A stretch of 64,000 nucleotides of DNA, from NCBI GenBank assembly GCA_022813675.1, contig CP063375.1, positions 1,438,001 to 1,502,000 of the forward strand. The letters run 5' to 3'. A program made the position numbers and the translations under genes. The notes beneath the pieces are model-generated. The model was not told the origin of the DNA. It searched no databases and saw nothing but the letters and a program-made list of their open reading frames with translations. This DNA comes from Deferribacteraceae bacterium V6Fe1 (GTDB taxonomy: Bacteria; Chrysiogenota; Deferribacteres; Deferribacterales; Deferrivibrionaceae). This document shows, in pieces, positions 44,581-54,507 of the stretch; position 1 is the first letter of the stretch; the number at the start of each line of letters is the position of its first letter.

Positions 44581-47371
44581 CTTTGGTCTGGTTCCATGCA
44601 AAATGTGTTGTGTTAAACTTATTCATAAACCTGAAAATGGATTTGGTTTTGTGTTAAAAGTTGAAGTTGATAAAGAGGAGATTAGTTTTCAAGTTTTTTT
44701 TCCTAAGCTTAATCAGAAGGTATGGCTGAAGCCTACTGATTTATCTTGTGGATTTTCAATAGGGATGGTTGTTAAGAATATTCCAAGTGTTATAACAAGA
44801 AAATCTCTTGGCGTTGGAAAAGTTTTAAGGATAAGAAAAATTGAGGACATTGAGCAAGTTTTGGTTGATTTTTTTGATAGTGGTAAAAAAGTATGGCTAC
44901 CCTACCAAGTTTTAGCTTTTACTCGTGATATAGATGAAAAATTCTATAATCAAGTACTTGAGGATAAAGATAACACAAAGTATTTTGCTATAAGAAATTT
45001 AGCATATGCTTTAGAGTTATGGCACCAAAATACAGGGGGATTAAGTCACTTAGATATAGAACCTTTACCACATCAAATACATCTTGTTCATCATATATTG
45101 AATTCAGGAAACTATAATTGGTTGATTGCTGATGATGTTGGGCTAGGAAAGACTATTGAAGTTGGTTTACTCATATCAGCTTTAATGGCAAGAGAAATAG
45201 TACACAGGGTGTTAGTTGTAACACCAGCTTCTCTAACTAACCAATGGAGAGATGAGCTTAAGTATAGATTTAATATGAATCATTTTGAAATCTACGGTAG
45301 TGATTTTAATATTTTTGATCTAACTCATTGGGATAAGCATAATTTTGTAATAGCTTCAATTGATGTAATTAAGAATGACAAACATTTGTATAAAATTCAG
45401 AATTCTGGATATTGGGATTTAATTGTTTTTGATGAAGCACACAAATTAACGAGAGTTAGGTTTGGTGATCAATATAAAGCTACGGAAAGGTTTAGGCTTG
45501 CAGTACAATTAAGAAAACTAACTAACTTTATCCTTTTATTATCTGCAACTCCTCATCAAGGTAAGCATGACAAGTTTATTGCTTTATTAGAGTTGATTAG
45601 GCCTGATTTAAAAAAACAGTTATTAAAGTTAAATGATCATCCTGAAATAGTAAAAGATTTGATTTTTAGAAATAGTAAGTCAGAAGTGATTGATCTTAAT
45701 GGTAATTTTATTTTCAAAGGGAAGGAAACTTTTAGAATAACAGTTATGTTAAGTGAAAAAGAAAAAAAATTTGAAGAATATTTAAAAAGCTATTTAAAAA
45801 AAGGTTATAAAGCAAGCGAACTAAGTGGTAATACATATGGGCAAGCCATAGGATTTGTTATGACTACTTTTAGAAAGTTAGCTGCATCAAGTTATCCTGC
45901 AATTATAAGTGCCCTAGATAAAAGGTTAAAAAAGCTTATTGAAAATGGCTCAAACACTAATAATAAAATGTTTAAACTTTTTTTTAAAGATGAAACTGAT
46001 GAGCTATATAATTTAATTTCTATTGCAGAAGAATGCTTATATAATGATTCTAAACTCCATAACTTTATGACTATTTTGGAAAATATTACTAAAAACAATC
46101 CTGATGAAAAAATAGTTGTATTTACTGAATATAAAGCTACTCAGAACTATTTAAAAAGTAAAATCGAGGAAATCTTTGGCAAAGACACTGTTAGTTTGAT
46201 ACATGGCTCTATGAATATTAATGACAGGATAAAAGCTATTGATGACTTTGAAGAGAATAATAGATTTTTGATTTCTACTGAAGCTGGTGGTGAAGGTATA
46301 AATCTTCAAAGAAAGTGTCATATAATGATTAATTATGATTTACCGTGGAATCCTATGAGATTAGTTCAAAGAATTGGTCGATTATATCGTTATGGGCAAA
46401 AAAAAGTAGTTAAAGTATTTAATATAACAACTAGTGATACTATTGATGGATACTTAACTGATTTACTTTATTCAAGAATTGAGCAAATAGTGAAAGATAT
46501 GTCAATTGTAAATAACGACTATAAACCAGGGTTAGAGGCAGAAATAGTAGGTGAGCTTTGTGAACTAGTTGAAATTACAGATATATTGGAGTCATCTGAA
46601 TCATTAAATAGAGCCAAAACTGAAGAAGATATAGTATATACTTTACAAAAAGCTAGAGAAGCCTTAGAAAAACAAAGAGATATTTTAGTGCATGCAAGCT
46701 CTTTTTCTGCAAAAGATACCACAGAAGGTCTATCTTTAAATGTAAAGCATTTAGAAAAATTTTGTTTTGATATGTTTCAATTACTTGATATAGAGATAAC
46801 AAAAGTTACCCATAATAATAGTGTTTATGAGTTAAAACTGCCTGATGAGCTTAAAGAGGAGTTAGGCTTTCAATCTAAAAACATCAGAGTTAGCTTTATT
46901 AAGGACCCAAAATTTATAAGAAAAGGAATTTTGTTAATGGATATCAATAATCCTCTATTAAGAATTTTGCTAGAAAAAGCTAAAGCGCCTAAATTTGGAG
47001 GGCAATTGGCAATTATTCAAGAAGATATAGATGGAGCAAGATTTATTAAGAGTTCAATTTTGCGATGGCAAGATGAGCAGGGTAGGCGTATAAAGCAAGA
47101 ATATAATGTCTGGTTATTAAAAGATTTAAATAATGTAGAGCATAACTCTTCCACTTTTAGTGATTGGTTGTTAGAAAATGAATCACTAAATGAAGTTAAT
47201 AAGGTTAATTTTGAAAAGAAGCTAATCAAGAATGTAATAGATATTTTTAATAAAAAAATAGAAGAAAGGTTAGCTGCTTTATCATCTAAAAACCTTTTTC
47301 CTGAAAGTTTTGAAAATATTTCTGCTGGATATATTTTGAACTTAAGTAATAAAAATAGCATATTAAAGTAA
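44573..47371 (+). CDS. SNF2-family helicase
   Basis: A 932-residue SF2 ATPase of the SNF2/RapA-like kind. Motifs: Walker A DDVGLGKT (GLGKT at 190-194), VLVVTPASLTNQW (Ia), DEAH at 287-290, LLLSATPHQGKHDKF (III), and C-terminal VVFTEYKAT, LIHGSMN, STEAGGEGINLQ and QRIGRLYRYGQ (VI) near residues 520-608. The last 270 residues are a unique C-terminal region. Start chosen at GTG 44573 with GGGAG seven bases before, rather than TTG 44546. Similar helicases occur in DISARM-like and other phage-defence operons. Confidence 0.85.
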   Translation: MNNFGLVPCKMCCVKLIHKPENGFGFVLKVEVDKEEISFQVFFPKLNQKVWLKPTDLSCGFSIGMVVKNIPSVITRKSLGVGKVLRIRKIEDIEQVLVDFFDSGKKVWLPYQVLAFTRDIDEKFYNQVLEDKDNTKYFAIRNLAYALELWHQNTGGLSHLDIEPLPHQIHLVHHILNSGNYNWLIADDVGLGKTIEVGLLISALMAREIVHRVLVVTPASLTNQWRDELKYRFNMNHFEIYGSDFNIFDLTHWDKHNFVIASIDVIKNDKHLYKIQNSGYWDLIVFDEAHKLTRVRFGDQYKATERFRLAVQLRKLTNFILLLSATPHQGKHDKFIALLELIRPDLKKQLLKLNDHPEIVKDLIFRNSKSEVIDLNGNFIFKGKETFRITVMLSEKEKKFEEYLKSYLKKGYKASELSGNTYGQAIGFVMTTFRKLAASSYPAIISALDKRLKKLIENGSNTNNKMFKLFFKDETDELYNLISIAEECLYNDSKLHNFMTILENITKNNPDEKIVVFTEYKATQNYLKSKIEEIFGKDTVSLIHGSMNINDRIKAIDDFEENNRFLISTEAGGEGINLQRKCHIMINYDLPWNPMRLVQRIGRLYRYGQKKVVKVFNITTSDTIDGYLTDLLYSRIEQIVKDMSIVNNDYKPGLEAEIVGELCELVEITDILESSESLNRAKTEEDIVYTLQKAREALEKQRDILVHASSFSAKDTTEGLSLNVKHLEKFCFDMFQLLDIEITKVTHNNSVYELKLPDELKEELGFQSKNIRVSFIKDPKFIRKGILLMDINNPLLRILLEKAKAPKFGGQLAIIQEDIDGARFIKSSILRWQDEQGRRIKQEYNVWLLKDLNNVEHNSSTFSDWLLENESLNEVNKVNFEKKLIKNVIDIFNKKIEERLAALSSKNLFPESFENISAGYILNLSNKNSILK

Positions 47372-47449
47372 TTAAATAAATTATTAATATGTTTTAATCT
47401 TCTAAGTAATTATGGGATACTTAGCTTTTTTGACTTGAAGATGATAGTG

Positions 47450-50400
47450 TTATTTTTTCTTCCTAAAGTCGAAAAGAGGCTCTAGTTTTTTAGCAATATT
47501 TTTATTTACTAATGAATTGATGCTTTCTTTGTCTTTGAGAACAGTATTTTGCTTTTTTTTAGAAAAATCAAATTTATGACTCTGTGTGAAAATGTTACTT
47601 TGTTTGGCAGATTTATTGTGATTTTTGGGCGTATATATGTAGTTTTCTTGTTGGATATTTTCATTAAAGATGCGTTCTTCTTTAGTTTCATATTTTAAGG
47701 CTGGTTTAGTTTTATTATCAGCACTTTTTGATTCAGTAATAAAATCTTCCGCGTCTTCTTTTACCGTATTTGGTATGATATTGATAGGCTTTTCAGTTGA
47801 GTATGAATTTTCATTTTCCCATTCCAAACGAATTTCATGTGCTCTCCTTTTGATTTCTTCCAACAAATCATTGTGTGGAGTATCATTGCTTTCAAGTTCC
47901 GAAAAGTTAGGTTTTATCCCACTACGTTCTAATTCAAAATATAATTTTTCCATAGTTTCTTGAGGATTTCTGTAATATTCGCTTCCTCTAATTCTAAAAA
48001 ACCTCCAACCAAGCCTTTCTAAAATAGCTTGTCTTTTAAGATCATTAGGCAAGTTTTCTGGCCGGTGGTATTTTTCTCCATCGCATTCAACAGCTATCTT
48101 ATTCTTACCATCTTCAACAACCATATCAATTCTATAAGCACCTACTTTCCACTGTGGTGTAACTTTATATCCGCGATTTAAAAGTGTTTTCATTACATCT
48201 TTTTCAAATTCTGACTCAGCTTTTGACAATGAAGATTCATAGTTATTAAGTACAGGATTTCTCACATGATTTATTAACTTAAGCCTTATATCATCAGGTT
48301 TTAAGTCAATTTCTGGATTAAGTGAGTGAACAACCCAAAGTTGATCTTTAGCCCTACTTACAGCAACATTATATCTTTTTTTATACATATCGTTTCTACC
48401 ATCTTCACTTACCAAAGTTATAGGGGCACCATTTATATTAGGGCTATCAACTAAACTTAGGAAAATTACATCTCGTTCATCTCCTTGGAATTGAGGTGGA
48501 GTACCACATAGAATCTTCCTTTTTTCATATTCATTTGGCTCTATATATTTTTGAAGCAATTTATCAATTTCAATAGCTTGTTGATCTCCAACCATTGAAA
48601 TAACGCCAAAAGTTTTATCTGCGTAATTTGGGTTTTCAATACATGCACAGATTAAAGATACGATGTGATCAACTTCTTCAAAGTTAACTTTGTTTTGGCT
48701 TCTATGGCCATTTGGTACTCTATACTCAACAGTAGGTGGAGTAATACTCACCCCAGAATTTTCACGTAATGGTTTTATTTTGCCATTATATGACAGTTGG
48801 TTACAAAACTCTATAATTTCAGGTAGGCATCTAAAATGTTCCGTAAGCATTAATGGCTTAAAATTTAATGTTTTAGCCATATCATAAACAGATGTTTTAC
48901 CATTAAATAAGTGATTGTTGGGGATATCTCCAATAAACTGTTCAATTAAAGCATTAATTTCTTCTTCTTTGAGTCCTACATTTGAAGGGCTAACTTGTTC
49001 ATCATCACCAACAATGATTACTTGTTTCCCTAAATATAAAACTGACAAAGCCAGGATATCAGCTTGGCTTGCTTCGTCTATTATTATTACATCAAATTTA
49101 TTACTACGAGGATCAAATGTTTCTGAAACTTTATTTAAAGACATTATCCATACAGGAATAGCCGATTGACATTTTGTCATTAGATCTCGAGCTTTCAGCC
49201 TTAGTCTTGGGGCCGATTTACCCGTTCCTTTACCTATTTGTCTTACTGTTTGACGCCAACCTTCAATAGCCTGATTTTGTTCTGCTGATGTGTTAGTTAT
49301 TTTTAGATACCATGCCCTTTCATAGGCAAGTCTCTTTGCATTATTCATCAGAGATTCATTTAATTGTGTAATTTCCTTTTGTATTTCATTATAATTATAT
49401 TTATCCAATCTATTTAGTTGATTGGACAATTGCCTCCATTTCCAAGCTTCTAATATATTTTCTGGTAAATTACTATTACCATGTACCCCTTTTCTACAAT
49501 GAATATCATTTGCCCAGTCAGGTGCAACTTTATTGAGTTTTTCAAGTAGTGATTTCCTTTTTTCAAATATTTCATATTTTTTGTAAATACTTCTTACTAT
49601 TCTGTATAATTTTGCATAATCTTCATAATTGCAAGAGCGTGCTGCAATGTAAAGTTCATCAAATGGAAAACCTAAATGTTTATATTCTTTCAAAAGGCTT
49701 TTATAATCTGACCATACTTTGTGGATATCTATATGCTCTATTTTCTTGATATGCTTATCTATATCTTTTAGTAAAATATTTTCTAAAGTATGAATGATAG
49801 ATTCTACAGAATAATTTGTATTTAAAATTGTGTCAAAAAAATCTTGATTTTTAGATATAGACTTTATTTCTTTGAGTGTAGCCAAATATTCATCGTTATG
49901 CCAATTAAGTGCTTTTAGTATATTTCTTTTAATTTTTTCAATGTTTTCTTCAAATTTATCGAAATCATATTCAATGTTTTCTTCAACTTCATATAGGAGT
50001 TTCTTAAATTTCTCATAAACCTTTCTTTTGTTTACAGTGTATTTAATAACTTTATTAACTAAGCTATAGTCAGCTTTACTGCAAGGACGGTTATTATTGA
50101 TTTTTATGGAGTTTTTTATTTTTTTCCACTTAGGCTTTATTATTGTATCTAGTAGGCCAACAGGATTTTCCTTGTTTGTGCTAATTATATCATTAAGTAA
50201 AATTAACGTTTCTTTTGTCATTATTTCGTCAGGTACCTCTACTTCGTTTTCTAAACGTATTTTATAATAACTTTCATATTCTTGTTGAAAATAATTTAAC
50301 TCTTCTAAAAAATCATTCCACAGGCTTTTGTATGCGGTATTTTTTAATGATTTAGAAAAAATTTTATATTGTAGTTGTTCAAAATTATTTAAATCCTCAA

Positions 50401-52234
50401 GTAATTTCTTTGTTTTTTTGAGCAATTCCACAAGAATATCATAATTGACATTATCTGAAATAGCTATATTTGCTTCCCAACCTGTGAGCTCTTTATTTAA
50501 ATATTGAATTTTTTCTTTATTTGATAAAAAAATATCTTCAGTCCAAATTGATTCAAAATCAATATTTTGTTGTAACAGTTGTTCTTCTTCTAAATTAATT
50601 TCTTCGTTTGATTTATACAACTCTTCCAATTCTTCTAACGAAAGAGGTAGCCCAATAGTGTCATCAGTAGTTTCTCCATTAATATAATCAAATTTACCTT
50701 TCCCTTCATATATAAATTTTGCGGCTTCTATGAGTTTTATCGTCTGATTGTTATAAATAATATCTTTATATTCATTTGCTCTTATTTCGGTTAATTCATT
50801 TATTTTGTTTCTATATAACTTAATTAATTCTTGTCTCTCAGATTTTAGCCTTTCTATTTTTTTCTTTGACTCACTAGAATTAAATCTTGTGTTTTTCTCC
50901 GCAATATCTGCTATTGCTATATCCATTTCTTTTCTTTGAGAAGCAGAGCTTAGTAAGCTAATACACAAGCTTTGTAATTCCTTAAAAACTTTATTTTTGA
51001 GTACAGTTAATGCCTTTTCCGTGTGACTTGTAACTAAAATGTTCTTTCCTTCACTTAATAAATGACCAATAAGATTAGCTATCGTATGAGTTTTTCCTGT
51101 GCCTGGTGGTCCTTGAACTAATACTGCACCAGAGCTGTTAAGAAACTTTAATATTTTCAATTGCTCGCTGTTTGCTGGCAAAGTAAATAGTATATCTTCA
51201 TCAATTCCGTTTTGATTCCAATTTTCTTGTGTAATTTCTTCAGTTTTATTATTTTTATGTCTACCAATTAGATTACCAAAAAAATATGGTAATTCTGATT
51301 CATCAAGATTTTCCGACTCTTCAAGAATCCTGTCAATGAACATAGAAAATCCTAATGTTCTTTTTCTTAAAAATAATATAGGCTCATGTGTAATTTGCGG
51401 TCCTTTATGATTAGGATCAAAATTTTCACCATATTTACCATTTTTATCTATTACATTTATGAGTTTAGAAAATATAGCTTCAATATTTGCTTTATCAGCA
51501 ATATGATAAGTATTCTCATTAATTTCTTCTAATACTTCAGCCAGCATTTTTTGATTTATTGAGCTTATACTTCTTAACATAGGTGTGTATAATTCGACCT
51601 TAGGTTCTTCAATTTTTACAACAAAAGAAGGTTTGTTAGAATCAAATTCCAATATCACTTTTTGCAATATGGCATGATGATCTATTATTCTATCTTCTGT
51701 TTTCCATCTAATTCTTCCATCCCCTAAAATAAGCTCAACACTTTCTGACTCCTTTTTTATATCAGAATATAATTTGAATAAGTCAGTATAAAGATCTAGA
51801 GCATGTTTTTTAGGTAGTTCAACAGTTCTCCAGTTATTTCTTTTTATAATCCAGTTTTTGAAAAAATCGTATCTTTTGGGTTCATCATTAAAATTTTCTT
51901 CTACATATGTTACTTCATTATCTTCTTTAAGTATTTCTTTTACAATTTGTTCTTTATAGCTTACTTGTTCGACTGAAATATCTTGCCATTTACCATCTAT
52001 CCATTCGATGATTTCCTCATCTGGTTTGGGACATGGATTTATAATTGGCTTCATCACTTCTAAAATTTTTTCGTTTTCAAAATCAAGAGTTTCATAAACA
52101 AACCATACTTCTTTTGTTTTAGGAAGATTTGTTAGATTTATAAGTGCTTTTTGTTTTCCTATTTCACATATGATAGGATTAGAAAGCTCATTAAATTCTT
52201 TTAAAAATTTAAAAACATTATGTATTTGGCTCAT
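47450..52234 (-). CDS. SF1 helicase with C-terminal Vsr-like nuclease
   Basis: A 1594-residue protein of the UPF1/DNA2-like SF1 type. Walker A VLVQGPPGTGKTHTIANLIG lies near residue 378, then a long coiled-coil insertion (about 420-1000), Walker B FDVIIIDEASQADIL near 1050, GDDEQVSPSN, and VAVSRAKDQLWVV near 1297. At about 1360-1440 there is a Vsr/MTES_1575-type nuclease domain (GAYRIDMVVEDGKNKIAVECDG; RLGWRFFRIRGSEYY), then a basic low-complexity tail. This layout is typical of stand-alone or operonic phage-defence proteins. It converges with the SNF2 gene and follows the YdbC-like gene. Confidence 0.85.
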   Translation of the reverse strand: MSQIHNVFKFLKEFNELSNPIICEIGKQKALINLTNLPKTKEVWFVYETLDFENEKILEVMKPIINPCPKPDEEIIEWIDGKWQDISVEQVSYKEQIVKEILKEDNEVTYVEENFNDEPKRYDFFKNWIIKRNNWRTVELPKKHALDLYTDLFKLYSDIKKESESVELILGDGRIRWKTEDRIIDHHAILQKVILEFDSNKPSFVVKIEEPKVELYTPMLRSISSINQKMLAEVLEEINENTYHIADKANIEAIFSKLINVIDKNGKYGENFDPNHKGPQITHEPILFLRKRTLGFSMFIDRILEESENLDESELPYFFGNLIGRHKNNKTEEITQENWNQNGIDEDILFTLPANSEQLKILKFLNSSGAVLVQGPPGTGKTHTIANLIGHLLSEGKNILVTSHTEKALTVLKNKVFKELQSLCISLLSSASQRKEMDIAIADIAEKNTRFNSSESKKKIERLKSERQELIKLYRNKINELTEIRANEYKDIIYNNQTIKLIEAAKFIYEGKGKFDYINGETTDDTIGLPLSLEELEELYKSNEEINLEEEQLLQQNIDFESIWTEDIFLSNKEKIQYLNKELTGWEANIAISDNVNYDILVELLKKTKKLLEDLNNFEQLQYKIFSKSLKNTAYKSLWNDFLEELNYFQQEYESYYKIRLENEVEVPDEIMTKETLILLNDIISTNKENPVGLLDTIIKPKWKKIKNSIKINNNRPCSKADYSLVNKVIKYTVNKRKVYEKFKKLLYEVEENIEYDFDKFEENIEKIKRNILKALNWHNDEYLATLKEIKSISKNQDFFDTILNTNYSVESIIHTLENILLKDIDKHIKKIEHIDIHKVWSDYKSLLKEYKHLGFPFDELYIAARSCNYEDYAKLYRIVRSIYKKYEIFEKRKSLLEKLNKVAPDWANDIHCRKGVHGNSNLPENILEAWKWRQLSNQLNRLDKYNYNEIQKEITQLNESLMNNAKRLAYERAWYLKITNTSAEQNQAIEGWRQTVRQIGKGTGKSAPRLRLKARDLMTKCQSAIPVWIMSLNKVSETFDPRSNKFDVIIIDEASQADILALSVLYLGKQVIIVGDDEQVSPSNVGLKEEEINALIEQFIGDIPNNHLFNGKTSVYDMAKTLNFKPLMLTEHFRCLPEIIEFCNQLSYNGKIKPLRENSGVSITPPTVEYRVPNGHRSQNKVNFEEVDHIVSLICACIENPNYADKTFGVISMVGDQQAIEIDKLLQKYIEPNEYEKRKILCGTPPQFQGDERDVIFLSLVDSPNINGAPITLVSEDGRNDMYKKRYNVAVSRAKDQLWVVHSLNPEIDLKPDDIRLKLINHVRNPVLNNYESSLSKAESEFEKDVMKTLLNRGYKVTPQWKVGAYRIDMVVEDGKNKIAVECDGEKYHRPENLPNDLKRQAILERLGWRFFRIRGSEYYRNPQETMEKLYFELERSGIKPNFSELESNDTPHNDLLEEIKRRAHEIRLEWENENSYSTEKPINIIPNTVKEDAEDFITESKSADNKTKPALKYETKEERIFNENIQQENYIYTPKNHNKSAKQSNIFTQSHKFDFSKKKQNTVLKDKESINSLVNKNIAKKLEPLFDFRKKK

Positions 52235-52249
52235 TTTAGTTTTAAATTG

Positions 52250-52468
52250 TTATATTCCAAGAGCATTTAGTACTTCTTTTAGGTTTGCAATTTCTTCTTC
52301 GGTAAGAGTTACACCTTTGCCGATTTTACCATCTTTGTGATTCCAGTCTCTTAAATCAAACTTTGCAGGCCGACCATTCCAACTCACCTTATTCAGCTCT
52401 TTAGTCCAGTTACTTTTTTCAGAAAGAATAGCGATTCTTTCCACGATTTCATATTTTATTTCGCTCAT
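52250..52468 (-). CDS. YdbC/PC4-like ssDNA-binding protein
   Basis: A 72-residue protein matching the YdbC (PC4-like) family: IVERIAILSE at the start, WNGRPAKFDLRDWNHKDGKIGKGVTL, then TEEEIANLKEVLNAL. PC4-fold proteins bind single-stranded DNA. It starts 18 bases after the PLD fragment ends and lies 15 bases before the SF1 helicase, so it probably serves that unit. Confidence 0.8.
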   Translation of the reverse strand: MSEIKYEIVERIAILSEKSNWTKELNKVSWNGRPAKFDLRDWNHKDGKIGKGVTLTEEEIANLKEVLNALGI

Positions 52469-52486
52469 ATGTACCCCTATTATAGT

Positions 52487-52702
52487 TTATTTAGTTATTC
52501 TGCCATTTATGAAATCTACGCTAAGCCCGACAAGTATTTTTAAAGTAAAATTGTTGTTTCTTTTCAAAGATTCGTAAAGCTCTTGAACACCAGAGAAGTA
52601 AAAGAAGCCAACAAGAAATTTTAATTCATTACTTACGCTTATAAGAGTATTTAGCCTGCTCTTAAGAATTTTTTCCGGCTGATTAGTTATAAAGTTACTC
52701 AA
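52487..52702 (-). pseudogene. N-terminal fragment of a PLD-domain protein
   Basis: A 71-residue frame (TTG 52702 with GGGGAG upstream) resembling the beginning of PLD-family helicase or restriction proteins: LISVSNELKFLVGFFYFSGVQELYESL and FTLKILVGL. Such proteins normally run for several hundred residues; here the sequence ends after GRITK and YdbC follows at once. The rest was lost by deletion. The IS4-like element is inserted about 70 bases upstream of it. Confidence 0.6.
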
Positions 52703-52772
52703 AACTCCCCCAAAACAATTAGTAATATGTCATTTTAACATTTGATTCAATTTTTTGTCAATGATAATAGAA

Positions 52773-54190
52773 CTGTAGTCTCCCCGTTTTTTTCATACTA
52801 TATGGCATAGTGAACTTTTTGGGAACAAGAAATCTTCTATTGTCAGTTGTTTTAGTTTATTTTTCTTTCGTCGCCTGTGAAGATATAATGTCTTAACTCC
52901 AGCAAAAATATTTCTTACACCCCTTAAAAGTGTATAATAAATAAACTGAGGTCGTTTCTTCTTTTCGGGTTTTGAGGCAAGAACTACTTCTTCTCGTAAT
53001 ATTTCATCTTCATTAATATCAACCAGTACAGACCAAGCAAGCATTACTGCACCAAGCATTGACCTTATTGAATTAAAATTTCTTATTATTGATTTCTCTA
53101 TGCCAAAGCCTTGCTTTTCAAATCTATAACTTTCTTCTACTCCCCAACGTCTATAATAGCCACGTATTCTCCTCTTAATTTCTTCTGATTTACTTAAATG
53201 TCCATTGGTTAAAAATATATGGGATTCTTTATTAAATTCTCCTTTATGTGATATTAGGGTGACAGGATATAATTTTGATTTAATTTCTATAAAGCATTTC
53301 AAATATCCATATCTAAAATGTTTTCCGTTTTTATATCTTCTATTTATAGATTTATTTAACTCTTCAATATTTACGCTTTTCCCTTTATAAATTAAATGAC
53401 GGTTGGTCTTCATTCTCACAATAAAACTTAAACATTCTTTTAGGAAATAGCCAAGATAAGCTCCATTATCATAGCCCCTATCCATTACCCATAAGCCTTT
53501 TTTACCAACATTAGTTACAAAACTTTCTACACTTTTTAAGCCTTCTGTATTAGCACTCTTAAAATCTTTACTCTCTGTGCTGTACATCCCAAGATAAGCA
53601 GGATAAGTTTGATTACTTTTGTCATCAAATAAACTTATCTGATTCAAATAATAACCCTCGAGATATTTACCTGTGCTACCATCTCTCACTTTACAGGACT
53701 GCTCAAAATTATTAGCAAATAAATGGCTTATATCTCCATCATCAAGGGCTATTATTGTACTATCATCTACTTTAGTAGATGCTTGTGATAATAAATAATC
53801 ATTAGCTAATTCAAGTAAATTAGTCTTACCCTCAAGATGATTAAACAAACGTTTCATAGTGTTTTAAGTTTTATTTTCTCATTCAGGCTTCTTGATATTT
53901 CAGTAATGTTACAATTTCCTGTTATTAATACCCCTGATACTAGTTCCAGAATGAATTTACCATATGGTAGACTTACCTTACCTTCAAAGTTATGGACCAT
54001 TACTCTAATTTTTCCCTTCACTTTTTTTAATAATTCAGTCATAATTAAACACCTCTTTTTGTTTGGTTGTTAGTTGTTTATGCAAATTCAACTATACCAG
54101 CGAAAAGAGGTACTTACAACTATTTTATTACAATTTCTTACATAAAACCAATCAGTTACATAATTCCATTAAAAAAACGGGGAGACTGCA
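52773..54190 (-). mobile_element. IS4-like insertion sequence, copy A
   Basis: Bounded by inverted repeats TGTAGTCTCCCCGTTTTTTT (left) and, on the other strand, TGCAGTCTCCCCGTTTTTTT (right). Flanked by a nine-base direct repeat ATAATAGAA (52764-52772 and 54191-54199), so it inserted by transposition. About 1.4 kb with a single, frame-disrupted transposase. Element B (56334-57801) is a relative with similar ends but clearly different sequence. Confidence 0.88.
52793..54042 (-). pseudogene. IS4-family transposase, frameshifted (element A)
   Basis: A 62-residue N-terminal frame (54042-53854) ends in RSLNEKIKLKTL, and a 354-residue frame (53857-52793) continues with KRLFNHLEGKTNLL. Element B has the corresponding join intact (LNEKSGVKHTLKRLQRN), which locates the shift at about 53855. 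The DDE-type segments remain: ALDDGDISH, LWVMDRGYDNGAYLGYF and YRRWGVEESYRFEKQ. No canonical slippery heptamer is present at the join, so I call it a mutation. Confidence 0.85.
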
Positions 54191-54307
54191 ATAATAGAAA
54201 AACTTGCTTACTTTTTTATACACATGTTTCGGAGAGACCTTACTATTTTGCAAAACAGAGGGAAATAGAAAATCTATAAGAGTTAACATTTGATAAATAA
54301 AAATAAT

Positions 54308-54405
54308 TGGCGGGAGTGTGAAGGAATCGAACCTCCCTCCCAACCAAAAAGGCGGGACAGTCGGCTTTGAAGGCCGCGGGGGACACCAGAGCCCCATCCA
54401 CTCCC
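54308..54405 (-). tRNA. selC: tRNA-Sec (selC), anticodon TCA
   Basis: A 98-base tRNA on the minus strand with encoded CCA. The acceptor arms GGGAGTG (54405-54399) and CACTCCC pair, with discriminator G. The anticodon loop CTTCAAA puts TCA at 54370-54368. The long variable arm and a T arm (GGTTCGATTCC) fit a bacterial selenocysteine tRNA. It implies that the organism makes selenoproteins. It marks the border between the defence island and housekeeping genes. The gap 54191-54307 holds nothing else that I can see. Confidence 0.95.
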
Positions 54406-54507
54406 ATATAGTAAGCATACTTCAACTTCATAAAAAATTCAATTTGTAAAATGTTTGTTTTGTATATATAGTACCTTTTTTAAAAAATGATTCAACGGGA
54501 GCTTATT

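Noticed and set aside
43729-52702. A DISARM system
   Set aside because: A SNF2 helicase and a PLD fragment are present, but I find no DrmA, DrmB or methyltransferase, and the PLD gene is only an N-terminal piece.
52487-52702. PLD gene interrupted by IS element A
   Set aside because: The element lies about 70 bases upstream of the fragment's start and its target duplication is intact there; the truncation is at the other end, next to the YdbC gene, so the IS did not cause it.
53850-53860. Programmed ribosomal frameshift in the element A transposase
   Set aside because: No canonical slippery heptamer in the correct frame is present, and element B is continuous at this site, so a mutation is more likely.
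54152-54431. Minus-strand frames across 54152-54431
   Set aside because: They are translations through the tRNA-Sec gene and the IS end, not proteins.
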